NCBI GenBank assembly: GCA_001051155.2
Contig: JYIP02000005.1
Location: 4,960,001-5,024,000, forward strand
Direction: 5' to 3'
DNA: 64,000 nucleotides
DNA from: Chrysoporthe austroafricana
Taxonomy: Eukaryota; Ascomycota; Sordariomycetes; Diaporthales; Cryphonectriaceae
The stretch's first letter is position 1, and the number at the start of each line of letters is the position of its first letter. The notes under the pieces are model-generated. The model did not search any database, was not told the DNA's origin, and was given only the letters and a program-made list of their open reading frames with translations. Positions 32,521-44,700 of the stretch are shown in pieces. The translations under genes were made by a program, and so were the position numbers.

Positions 32521-34131
32521 AAAAGCGGAAAAAGATAACTAATCCCCTATATTAACGGAACATTATATTTAAATTTACGATTTCTTAATCCCGCTTATTC
32601 TTTTATTAGCAAAATAAATAGCAATCGATCGTATAATTAAGCCAAGATTTTTGCTATTTTTAAGATTATAATATCTAGCCTTGCTATATGCGAAATTATA
32701 GCCCAAATACGCAAAAAGAAATGCGAACCGCTTGCGAATTTTCTTAAAGCAATAGCATACCGTATTATAAATGCAAGCTTGCGAAAAGATAGCCCTAGCA
32801 ATTATATATACAGTATTACGTATTTCTATATTTATTTTACTCTCTTATTTTATTGCAAAGGGGACGATTATATTAAGCTAGACTATTCGGCATATTAGCG
32901 AAAATACAAGGCCGAATAGCAAAATAGCCAGGATTCGTTTCGGGAAAATTTCAAAATATCGCTATAAAACCCTAGCGATATGCAAGACCCGTTCCGCTTT
33001 ACGATAATTGATAACGATATATACGTTAACGGCCGCTCTTTTAGCGGCTATATACTAGAAGATTAGCAGCGAATATACGCTATACTTAGCATTATCTATT
33101 GCGAACGCAAGGATATTATACGGGTTTTCGGGTTTCCTAAAATAGTAATTGCTATTAACGAGCCGCTATATTGGGTAAGCGATACGGAAATGGGAATGCT
33201 AGTAAAGGATACGGATACGGAATAGATAATGCTGCAATGCGATTGCATTAATTATAACCGCTTCTATACGGCGCTATTCGCAAATAATAGCTAGAAGTCA
33301 GAAGCCGTAGCGTATATCGATATATACCTCGCTAACTATTGCATTCAGAACGGTATAGAAGCCTTGCCCGAAACGGTAGCGGAACTGGAAGCCGCTATCG
33401 CATTTATAATAGAAAAGTATTTAGCGCTAATAAACCGTATAGCGCGCTCGAATGCTATTAAAGGCTTAATATCCGCAAATTGGACCTTTATAGACTTCAA
33501 AATATAATAGCTTTTCGCCCTGCAGATCCGGCAGTTCTATAGCTCTATTTATAATCTGAAAGCGCAGGATATAAACCGTGCCATTAATCCCGCTTTTTCC
33601 GAACTTATAATGCCGGAAAAGCAAGCCGAATACCTTAATGCTTATATTGCGGTCGCGAACGCGCTCGCGCTGGAATTCGCCAAGTCGAATAATATCGTTT
33701 ATATAGATACGGAAAAGCGCTGCGAGAAGGCCGACAAAATGCTCGGCACTATATACGCCCTGAATAAGATAGCGGCAGGCAATGCGTTGCTTATGCACGA
33801 CTAGGATTAAGTATTTGCCGCATTCGGCATAAGCGAAAAAGATTAGCGGGACGGGATATATAACCGCGAGAATATCGAGCGCTAATGCCGGGATATTATC
33901 GGCAAAGCGTATGCTGCGTTTGAGATATTAACGAAACTAAGTAGCGCTATTTAAGATAAAGGGAAAAGATACGCTATCGAAGGCAAAAGTAACGAGGAAG
34001 ACGATAAGAGCGATAAGAAAGATAAGGGAGCCGATAATAAGGAGAACGATATTGCTGAAAAGAGCGGTAAAAAAGATATCGCTACCGGAAATCCGGACGA
34101 AATTATCAAACCTGCCTTCCGGTTCAAGTAA
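32521..34131 (+). pseudogene. Uncharacterised relic frame (about 535 codons) with charged C-terminus
   Basis: A single frame runs over 1.6 kb with only TAG/TAA interruptions: LIPYINGTLYLNLRFLNPAY near the start, DNDIYVNGRSFSGYILED (about 33010), MPEKQAEYLNAYIAVANALA (33610) and a Lys/Asp/Glu-rich tail (EEDDKSDKKDKGADNKEN) ending at 34129-34131. The lack of indels over this length shows a real former gene killed by point mutation. No family recognised. Flanked by palindromic motifs at 32464 and 34183. Confidence 0.5.
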
Positions 34132-34408
34132 TATTAGCTAATAAGTATGTCCGGGTTCTCTTTTTTTTTTTTTTATAGCATTTTTGGACTTAATTGAGTC
34201 CAGAAAAGCCTAATCCTTTCTTCTTTTCCCAATCCTTTCTTTTTAAGCATAATTGGGTTTAAGCTTGCCAAAAAAAATATAACCGAGAAAAAAAAAGAGG
34301 GGGGGGCTTTGGCAAAAGAAAAGAATATTTAATATGCTAATGCAATAGCAAATAAATGCTTATAGCGCTTTCAAGCGATTGCAATCGCTTATTCTATTTT
34401 ATATTCTC

Positions 34409-36787
34409 GCTAATAATTGCGGCTTAGGAAAGACGCTTATTGCTAAGGCCGTAATAATGCTTTATGCTAATGTAATCGATATATCTTTTGCGCAAGATTA
34501 TAAAGTCCTTTATTACTCTAGTATTTACTTTATTATAAATAACTTATTCGATTAAATAGCTTTAAAGATAATCGAGCCTTTTTGGAAAAAGATAGATATT
34601 TACGTTTACGCTATTAGGGCTGGCATTTATATTATAAGTGCTATTATTTTCTATACCGATAAGGAATAGTATTAAGCTTTCCAGATATGCATAGAGCAGA
34701 AATAGCGTTTAGAAGTAAGAATTTTATCTTTCTAAGCTGGCTAGGCTTAATTATTTCTTAAAAGGAAGAGGAAAGGGGGGGGGTATATTTATTTTCTTAG
34801 TATTTGCTCTTTTTTTTTTTCGACCCAATTAATTCCAGAAGCGTTAATTTGGCATTTTTCTAAATAGCATGCAAGCTTTTTATTTATTCGTACGGCATAT
34901 TGCAAGCCCGTTTTACGCTTAAAAACTTCCGATTCGTATTCGATAAAACGGATAATAGCTATAATGAAATCGTTCTTTATCCTATTATAAGCAAGAAAGA
35001 TATTAAAATCGCTAATCTGATTTAGTATTTCCAAAACAAAATATTTGCTTTGCAAGCCGGCATTGCTTGCGAAACGGCTATAAAGCAGAATAGGAAAAGC
35101 GATAGGCTAGATTTTACTATAGATATGGATAGCAATATAAACGACCGGGTAATGCCGAAAGAAATAGCCGAACGTATAGCTATAAAAAAAGACTTGCTAG
35201 CCGATAGAAATAGCGATACGGATAGCGATAATATCTGAATAGTAGCGATAAAGGGCTTTTATAATAGCAGTACGGAAATTCCGGCCGGGCTTAATATGCG
35301 GGCGGAATAGCATGCTGCATATAAAGCGGCCGAAAATAATAAAAGCGCATCTTTCCAAGCAATCTTTTCCAAGTTTTTCCGGAATGCGGAAATAGACTAG
35401 GTTTACGTAATAATCAAAAGCTAGTCGGTCCGTAAGCTTAAAGATAATAGCTATGCATTCCTTATATTTTACGAAATTTAATATATTCTATCGTCTCGCT
35501 AATACCCGTTAGATTGCGCGCAACCCGTTTTTTAAATATTATTTCTGGACGAAGTATATATTATTCGGTATGCTATATCCCGCTTTTATTAAAGCGTACT
35601 ATTAATTTAGAAAGAAAGGATGCTTTGCCTAATTATAACCTTTATGCTAAATAACTTATTCGATATAACGGGGTTTTGCAATATAGCTACTAGTATTGCG
35701 CGTATAAATAAGCTATTTACGATTGAAAGGCGAAACGAAGCGGCAAGCGTATTCCGTATGCCGGATTATAACCTTTTCTATATAATAGACGAAAAGCCGA
35801 CAATCTTTCGCAATAATCTGGACGTAGCGGCGAAGGATTGTATAGCCCGGTTCAAGGCATAATATAAAGAGGACTTTATTCGGAACAAATTCTAATCGAT
35901 TTTGTTTCCGTTTTCCTTTTACTTGCATAATACCCGGTTATTGCAGTTGCAAACCAAAAAGGCAGAAATAGTATTTAAGCTGCTGCAAATAAAGCGAATA
36001 ATATCGATACCGCTAGTATTGCCGGATAGCAGTACGAGCTTCCCGGTAACGGAAATCCTTCCGTATTGCATTTAAATATTCGAAATAGAGATAAATAGAA
36101 ATAATAGCCTCTTGTTACGAGCAATAACGGATATGCTATTGCAAATGCTATATAAGCATAATAGCAAGATATTGCAGAAAGCGCTATAGCAAAACGCGAT
36201 AATCCGCTAAATGCTAAAATGGCTAATAGGGTCCCTGAATATGCATTATTACCGCTTGCTATCGCTAACGCTATTAGATTTCCTAATATACTGCTTGCTA
36301 TTTAATAAGAAGTATATTAAGCGCGATTCGATTGCGAGCATAAGCGTAAACGATATAAAGGCAGCTATAATGCTAGACCCGGCGATAATATCGTATTTAT
36401 TGGATGCAGCGCAAATAACGGCCGAAAGGGAACTTAATAAGGAAATGCAAAAAATAACGATATTTATTATATTGGCGCTTATTAAGGATTCCTATAGCAA
36501 AAGCGAGCGGATGCAAGGCGGATGGGATAAAGCGGCGTAAATGCCGCATTTTAGTATAGCCTATATAGCGTAGCTTGCTAAGATAGACAAAAGCGGGCTG
36601 AAATATATATATGCCGTAATATATAATTTGCGCAATTTATTCCGGAACGATTATGCAAGTAATACGCATTATTACTTAGCCTATTCCCCGTTCTTTTTCT
36701 ATGCGATTAACGAATATATGAAAAATAAATTCGAAGTTAGCAATTGTACGTTTGTATTTTTGGATAGCTAGTTTCCGCAAAAATAAA
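34409..36787 (+). pseudogene. Helicase-type P-loop protein relic, possibly SNF2-like
   Basis: At 34409 the frame reads ANNCGLGKTLIAKAVIML, a Walker A of the D-x-C-G-L-G-K-T type seen in SNF2-family ATPases; the two Asn are what TG-to-TA changes would make of Asp-Asp. From 35050 a second frame runs to 36787 with few stops, containing SFQAIFSKFFRNAEID, KWLIGSLNMHYYRLLSLTLL and ITAERELNKEMQKITIFIIL. The frame switch around 34540-35050 includes a palindromic-motif copy (34818) and may be an intron or insertion. The P-loop is visible; the SNF2 assignment is inference from the motif style and overall layout. Confidence 0.45.
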
Positions 36788-37219
36788 TCGCTTCTCGCGC
36801 CCCGCCCTTCTCTTCCTTTATCGTTTTTATTTCCCGCAATTTGCGTTTTCCGCGCAAATTAGATTCGACTATGCTTAATAAACCGCGGTTCCCGTAAGGT
36901 TATTTGAGCATAATTGCGTTTAGCCGGTATAGGAAAGCGATAAAATAAAATAAAAATATAGCAATTTGGCTATAAGCTTGCAGAATTAATATTTCGGTAG
37001 CCATTTTTGCGCATTAATACGAGAAGTCGGGCTGAAAGTAATTAATTATAATACTAGCCTAATATATCTGGAATGCATAATTGCATAAAAAAGGTTTACA
37101 AACCTATAGGAAGATATTAATATAATCGTATTATTGCTAAGTTTCCAGATTATTAAGCTGAATTTCTATACGTATTATTAGCAGGGCATTTGCTTATTAT
37201 ATTACTGGAATTATAATTA

Positions 37220-38060
37220 TATAATTCAAGCATTTTACCGGATTATCCGTATAAGCTAAATGCAATCGGTAAATTGAATATTAATTAAAATTAATAATTC
37301 GTATTATAATATCCAAAAGCTGCGGATTATAATAAAATGGGTTGCGCAATTGCTAGCGGAAAGTTCGATCCCGTATCACTTGGACGATAATGTATAAGAA
37401 ATTATTATATTCGAGTTCGTATAGTATTGGCTAGAATAATCGTTTAATCGGTATATATAAATTAAGAACCCGCTAATACGCATTAAAGAATATAATTTGG
37501 CATATTATACCAAATCTGAATAGTATTACTCGATTATCGCAATGCTATTTATCTTGCTATGCAATTTAAACGAAAGCAAGAGCAAAGAAATAAATAAGGC
37601 TAACAAGCTTATTATAATCCTATTAGAATATTTCGGGTTGCTAGTCGTATACTGGGAAATATACGGGATCGATTATACTTAAATATAATAAGAGCATATA
37701 TTGGAAACGGTTTAAGCGATCCAAGAAAGTATGGCAAAGGATAGCAAGTATATAGAGAAAATGCAAGCGGAATTCGATATTAGCAATACGAAAGCATAGC
37801 AGGCGATACGGATCGATACGCCTTATGCGTTCCGGTATTATGCAATAGCGAAAGGGCTTGCGCGGGCGGCAGTACAGGCTAAAGCTGCCGAAAAAGATAA
37901 GAAGGACGAGCAAAGCGCATTCGAAAACGAAGAAAACGAGCAGGGCGTATTCGAGGACGAAAAGGCGGCGCAAGAGGGCGCGGAAGAAGCGGCGCAGGAA
38001 GGCGCAAAAGAAGCGGCGCAGGAAGGCGCGGAAGAGGCGGCGCAAGAAGACGGCGGGTAA
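37220..38060 (+). pseudogene. Relic frame with Glu/Ala repeat tail, perhaps the C-terminus of the helicase-like gene
   Basis: The frame contains KWVAQLLAESSIPYHLDDNV (about 37330), NEVSKE-like charged segments and KLIIILLEYFGLLVVYWEIY (about 37600), then QAIRIDTPYAFRYYAIAKGL and four EEAAQEGA-type repeats before TAA at 38058-38060. It lies just downstream of the P-loop relic on the same strand in a different frame. One gene with introns or two genes are both possible. Confidence 0.4.
37965..38060 (+). repeat. 24-bp coding minisatellite
   Basis: Four units start at 37965, 37989, 38013 and 38037, each GCGGCGCARGARGGCGCRGA-like, period exactly 24 bp. In the plus-strand relic frame they encode AAQEGAEE-type octapeptides; the arginine-rich opposite frames here are shadows. 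GC-rich against a very AT-rich background. Confidence 0.8.
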
Positions 38061-39740
38061 GCGGTTAACGTAGCAGCCCTTGCGGCTGTTACGCAAGATA
38101 GCAATTATAAAACCGCAGCGCTATCGCTATTGCTATTGCCGGCTATCTTCCCAGTATGGCCTACCCCCTTATCGCTGCCTATATTTCCGTTACCGGCTAT
38201 ATCCTTATTGCCGGCTATATAGAAATAATAGTCGAAACGGGCGCGGGTGGATTATGCAAAGGATTCGGGATGCCTTTCGCTTATATAGGGTCGGAATAGG
38301 GCTAAAAAAGGATCTGAGCGTACGACGTTTATTGCTACGGGCTCGAATATATAAGAGGATAATTCGGTTAGGACCGGGCCGGGCAAGAAGCGGAAAAGCA
38401 AAGGCGGTACGAGCGGCAGCTCGGCTAGGGCCAAAAAGAAAAAATAGAAAAAGAAATAAAAGGGGAAAGGGATTATATAACCGGATTATTATCGGCTGGG
38501 CTAGCTAAAGAAGGGTTTTGCTGGCTCAAACCGGTCGGGATAAGGGCTTTTTTGTATCGGGACGGATATAGGCTTTTTTTTTTTTTTTTTTTTTTACGAG
38601 GATTTTCGGGTAGCTTATAAGTTGCCGGTAGCAATTAAAGTCGGGAGCCGTAAGGCTTCTTGCCGTTTTTCTATCCTTATGCTCCTGCCTTTTCGTATTA
38701 TAAGGTAATATTGTAAGGAATATAAGCGGTTTATAGCCATTTGCAAGCATTCGATATAATTAGGCCCTTTCTATAATCGTAAGGTTCGGGAGGTTTTTTT
38801 TTCCGGGTTCTAGCGCCGGGGTTCGGAAGTTTCAAACGCAGCCTTACGATATAAGGCATATTAGGATAGGTTTATAAGGCATTTTAGCTATATAAATGCT
38901 ATTCGAATAAATACGGTATAGCCGAATGGTTATGCGGGCCGATTTTGTCTTTCTGTATTATATTGCAAAAAGGGCATATACAGTTCGAATAGCTAATTTG
39001 CAAATAATTTTTCTCATTATAGCCAAAGCCTTTCTTTTTCTAGTACGGCCGGTATATATAGCAGCATAATGCAACCAAAATTCGGGTAAACTAATATAAG
39101 TACGATGCTTATTAAAGTAGTTCCGGGTTTTATGCGAATAGCGAGCGAGCGTTTGTACTATATTAATATGCATTCGGCAAAAGCGCAAAAGTTCTTTTGG
39201 GAAATGCATTTTTCAAACGATAATAAGATATATACGGACGGACAGTTAGCGGCAAGCGGGTATACTAATTTCGGTATAGCTGGAAGCAGCGTTCTATAGC
39301 ATAGCGCCCGTATGCGCAATCGTATTCGAAATAGCGGAAGAGGTAATTATATCGGCATACGTACCCTTTAGCGCGCTACGGCTTGATAGGTCTTATTCTA
39401 CCGCATTCCGGGTTGCAAGCGTAAGGCAAGTATATGCGGGGGGCGTAGCATACGAGGTTTGCAATACGAGTAAGGCACGGCCGTTCTATTAATATATCCG
39501 AATAGCATTGCGGGCTGCAAGTAAGGGCGTACGGGTATAGCCGTTATGCGCCAATTAATATTTCCGGGAAATAGAAGCGCTTGATAAAGCAATCCGGGCG
39601 GGAGTTCTGAACGGATTAATAATTTCAGTATCGGATTCGGATTAAGCGGGCAGGCAAGCGGGCGAGCGGGCTTTAGCCGATAAGTTCGGATATAAGGTAT
39701 TATAAGCGATGCAAGTCGATATAAATCGTATCCGAAATGC
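38061..39740. other. RIP-ruined sequence, no gene assigned
   Basis: Only short frames; a T run near 38575-38596. Nothing recognised. Confidence 0.4.
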
Positions 39741-39759
39741 AGACCGTACGGGGCAGCAA

Positions 39760-39763
<4 letters not shown>

Positions 39764-39792
<29 letters not shown>

Positions 39793-40161
39793 GGTTTTTT
39801 GTTTTTGCTTGTTTTTTTATTTTTTTCTGACCCTGGTTTGAGGGACGGGGGTGGGGGGTTTTTTTTTGAGAGGGGGGGGGGGAGGGNGAGGGGGAGGAGC
39901 TGGGGGTTTTATTACTGTAAAAATGAAATATATTTTTATTGAAAGTTAAAAAGTAAGGGAGCAGCAAACTTTTTTTTTTTTTTTTTTTTTTTTTTCTCTT
40001 TCGGATTTCGGTATCGGCCGGCAATTGCAAAGTATCCGGAACCGGGCTTGAGAAACGGGGCTTAGGGTATTCTTTTAGCAAGGCTGGAATAGATTGGGTT
40101 GAAAAAGGGCGGATTTCGTAAAGTAGTTTCCGGATATAATCGAGTGCTGCAAGGCGGGCGG

Positions 40162-40235
<74 letters not shown>

Positions 40236-40243
40236 AAAAACAN

Positions 40244-40327
<84 letters not shown>
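39764..40327. other. Long homopolymer tracts with ambiguous bases: likely assembly or gap-fill problem
   Basis: A run of about 30 T starts at 39764 and another of about 26 T at 39970. Between 40162 and 40327 lies about 165 bp that is almost pure A. Undetermined bases (n) occur at about 39887 and 40243. The segment between the two T runs (about 39793-39951) is G-rich and not RIP-like (GACCCTGGTTTGAGGGACG). GGCAGCAAGCTC before the first T run is echoed by AGCAGCAAAC before the second. Confidence 0.7.
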
Positions 40328-40329
<2 letters not shown>

Positions 40330-40435
40330 AAAAGGAAAAGGAAGAAAGGGGGAAGCGCAGGGAAAAAATAAGGATACAAATAGCATCCCCTTAAAACGGC
40401 TTATAAAGAAAGGAAAGAGGGCTAAATAAGATTAT

Positions 40436-40788
40436 TAGCAGGGCTGGAATGGATTAAGTTGAAAAAAAGGGTATTTAGTATAATTACGGATTTTCTGGAT
40501 GCGATTGAATTTAATCGGGCGAGAAAAAAGGGGAAAGGAAAAAAATAAAAAAGGAAAGGTTTTCTGGAAGCGATTGAGTCCAACCGGGCGAGAAAAAGAG
40601 GGGAAAGGAAAAAAACAAAAAAAGAAGGGTTTTCTGAATGCGATTAAATCTAACCGGGCAAGAAAAAAAAGGGAAAAGAAAAGAAAGAAAAAAACAAAAA
40701 AAAAAAGGGTTTTCTAAGCGCGATTGAATCTAACCGGGCAAGAAAAAAAAAAGGGGGAGGGGGGAAAAGAAAAAGATAAAAGAAAGAT
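40436..40788. repeat. Tandem array of the palindromic motif (right cluster), ~70-bp units
   Basis: Full units start at 40491, 40560, 40630 and 40710 (periods 69, 70, 80), each TTTTCTGGAAGCGATTGARTC-like, followed by CCAACCGGGCGAGAAAA and a purine-rich spacer. A partial unit precedes at about 40450. Differences among unit cores are largely transitions; spacers differ in A-run length. Confidence 0.8.
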
Positions 40789-40889
40789 TGCTACTATATT
40801 ATCGAATATTCCAATTCGGATTGATTATATTTATTTATATATTTACATATCGGTATTTTCCTTTGTATATAAGATCGAAAGAGTAAGAA

Positions 40890-40960
40890 CGGTAAGGGCC
40901 GAGGCGTGCGCGCAAGCGTACGGACAGACGGACGGACGGACGGCGGCGGCGCTGCAGCCC
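40890..40960. repeat. GC-rich patch with (ACGG)n microsatellite
   Basis: GACGGACGGACGGACGGCGG at about 40926-40945, within a GC-rich 60-bp patch in otherwise AT-rich DNA. Lies between the right palindrome cluster and the RecQ-type relic. Confidence 0.6.
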
Positions 40961-41779
40961 TATCTTTAAGTAAAAGTATCCTCAAGGTAAAGGACAGTTT
41001 TTTTGTATGGGCAAAAATTTGGCGCTAGTAAAAACCGGGGGTAGAGGATCGTTTTAAAATTGTACAAACTGTATTCAACCCGTTTTTCAAGGTATTTGCA
41101 TCGCTTTAATTCGATCTCTTATCTATTCAATATAGTTTATAATATATCTAAATATAAGAATTGTATAACGTTTAAAAGGATCGCAATTGCAAACCCTAAG
41201 TTTTTACCTAGAAGATTGATAGGGCAAGCCTTATTTTTTGAAATAACTAATCAAAACGAAACGGGTTTTATACTAGTTTTAATTCGGAATTCTGATTAGA
41301 TAATTAATAGATTAAAGAACTTTCTATATTACCCCTAACCCGCTCGCATTTCTAATCAGAAAATAGATTAATAAGATAGATAAGAGAAAAAGCTAAAACT
41401 TGCTATTCTTTCAAACCCCTTTTTTCGTATATCGTAAATATTTATTTCGAATATAGCTAATCAAATCTATCCATTCGTTTTTCATCCTTAATTATATATT
41501 ATAATATATAAAGAATGCTATTTCGGCATTTTAGTAAACGAAATTCTAGCATATTTAGCTATCTTACGCTACCGAATGCTAAAAAAATAGCGATAATTTA
41601 TTGCTTGCATTATTCAAAGCTTGCCTGGTATCTATTATACGCAATAAGACTTGCAAGATTTCCGATTTCCAGATTTGTTAAGCAGTTCTATCCCGTTTCT
41701 CGGTAATGTCCAGACAGACGGCTTTGCTTGCTAAGAATGCTATTTTATTAGCCGGCAATATAATAAAATGCGAGACTAT

Positions 41780-44700
41780 TATCGCATTTCGTATAAATAG
41801 GTTAATCCCCGTATAAATGGCTGTCTATTTGCCCATAAAGCTATTTTCCCAGTTTTTTGGCAAATGCAAATACGTTATTAATAGCTCTTTCCGAACCGGC
41901 AGGCTAGCAAATAGTTCGAAATAGAACGGCAAAGCAGTATTGCAAAAGATAAGCATAATAGCGAAAAACTTCCGAAATAGCAAATTATCGTATCCTTTCG
42001 CCGAATATAACAGATATTTACCGATTAAATAAATAAGCAAATTCAGGAAAAGGACAAGCAGCTAGAACCTAACTTATAGTTTCGCAGAATAGGCTAGGTT
42101 GCTTATTTGCAAGGTTTCGACTTAATCAGAACCAGGAATTTCGTTATGCCGATCTGGAAAGATAAGCCGGTCTTACAAGCTGTATAGGATAGCTTTTAGC
42201 GGAACGCTTAGCAAGTACGGGATATAGCGATCGCTACTATTGTTAGCCATTCTATTCTTTTCGAAATTAACCGGAAAGATAAGCATACGAAACTTAAGCA
42301 GCCGTTCAATAGCCGGTTCGAACCTAGCTTATAAGAGCAGTATTTAGATATCTAATGCCAGATTATTAGCTATATCGTACGAATTCAGGCTATCCTATCT
42401 AATTAGCGGCTAGGGTATCAATTAATAACCGTATAAAGCCGTTTATATCAATAGCTTTTATATTGGGCCGAAAGCATTTCGGTACGCTCGCATACGGATA
42501 TTCTATTGCAATATAATCGGGCCTATTTGGATTTTACGATTCAGCTTTTCGATTATCCGTTTTAGGATATTGAATATTATAGCGCCCTTTTAAGCATTCT
42601 AGCCGTTCTTAATATCCGAGATAATAGCAGCTGAATAATGCTATTCGATTATATTAATACCTATTCTGCTATAATTAAAATAGCCCGAATGCTTATTATT
42701 TCGCAAAATTATTTCGAATGCGAAAATAAGATTATAGCAGAACGGGCCGAAGCTAGCATAGCAATTTCCGAATAATAAATAAAGGAGCAATATTATAAGC
42801 TTTTCGAAATCGTCCAGGCTAAAATCTATCGGTATATAATAATTATTAGCTTTGAAATTAAGCTAATGCCGCTCGATTGGATTTACAAAATACGCTTATA
42901 TAATTTAAAAATCCGGTATATGTTTGCAGCGCAAAGCGGGGTCGAATAGCAAAGAAATCGGATTCTCTATTACGGCATACAAGTTTCGTTTATTTAGATT
43001 TCCGATATAGCTTATAGCCTATTGAGCTTAGCATAGCAAAGCTTTGCCGAAATGCTCAAAATTCCGGATCTGGATATCCTGCTGCTTATCGATTAGCTTT
43101 CGATCGAAAATAATTATTACGAAAACCAGATCGGCTATTCGTTCTTTATTAATCGTTAAAACTAATAGCTTCTTGATCGCTAAGAATAGCTATTATACTG
43201 TATTCTCGCCCGTACGGAATTATATACCTATTAATTCGAATAAGGCTTGCAATAAATCCGGATTCGTATTTTCCGCTAATTCCGCTACCGGGCAAAGAAA
43301 TTCCGCAAGCAAATCCTAATCTTGATATACCTTACCGGAAGGCAGCCAGTACGGACCTTTAAGATCTTAACCTTCCGATTAGAAAATTCGGTATACGGAA
43401 ATATCCGTAATCTCTTTATTTACGGCAAGCTTATTTATTTTGTAATTTTATACTATAAAGAATACCGAGCAGCAATATAGTTTAAGATTATTTATTATTA
43501 TTTGCTATGCGAAATCGGGGCTCTTATTATCTAGTATTTCTGGCTTACCTTTCCTTTCTAGCAGCAAATCGAAAGGCTTTTAAGCGCTAGCCAGGCGCGA
43601 AATCCGTTTTTCTAGGCCAAATCTGTCTTAATATTGGCATAACAGAAAGAAGGGCCGGATTCAGAATAAGCGGTTCGAAATGCGTAGCTATAGCTTTCAA
43701 ATCGGATACAGCGCCTTTTCCAGCAATATACGCTATAGCTATTAAGTTCTAAGATTACTATTAGCGCTTAGCAATATATAGCGATTGCTATTGCCCGCTA
43801 GTATTAGGGAGAAAGCTATAGCAGCTGCGAGCAAGAGCAATAAGAGAATAGCGAAAACGATTTAATTAATAACGAAAAAGCGGATTATATCTTGGACTTA
43901 TAAACCGGGCATAATATTGCAATAGCTTATATAATATACGGAAAAGAGTTATAGCAAAGACAGTTCGAATTTACTTTCCGAAAAGACTAATTTCGAATAG
44001 CTAATACTCAATAGCATCGCTTTCTCAGCTTCCGAAACTCTTATAGCCATTAAGTTCTTTTCAAGCGGAAAAAAGAGATTTTCGAAAGAGAATTCGAACA
44101 AAGCCGGCTATAGCGCTTCCGGCAGCTTTACGAAACCGATTTTCCCGGCCAGTTATAGCAAATAATAAGGGAATAAGCGTACTTCCGAAACGGCCAGAAA
44201 GCTATACTTAAGGCAATTATACGAAACGAAATGCTTATTTTGCAAATTGCCGGGACTAATAACGGAAAAGCTCTTTTTTTCCTATTCCCGGCTTATTGCT
44301 TGCCTTAAAGCATTTCGATTATTATTCTTCCGATTATTGCATTATAAAGCAACCTAATCCGAAAATGCTAGGCATACCAAATCGATATGCATATTTAGGC
44401 CGGGTTTGCAATTAATTATATTGCAATTATTATTTTTATTATGCCTGAATCTATTATTACGTAGCAATTTCGTACTTTTATTAACCGGTTTCGGATTCGC
44501 AAGCAATTGGATTGGGTAATTATGGATAAATGCTATATTTCTTTCGATATTAAAAACGGCTTTCGGCTTAAAGTATAAGAATTCGGGGCGATTATTGCAG
44601 CTTATAGCATATAGCGTATTTTTTTGATAGCTATATTACTTTTTCGAAACGAACTTTCGTTTTTCCGTATAATATAGATTTCTTGCCTTATTATTTTCCG

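Noticed and set aside
37641..38104. Arg/Phe-rich and Ala/Ser-rich minus frames and a Lys/Arg plus frame
   Set aside because: Shadows of the 24-bp minisatellite in the other frames.
40062..40386. Poly-Phe and poly-Lys frames
   Set aside because: Translations of homopolymer A tracts with an ambiguous base.
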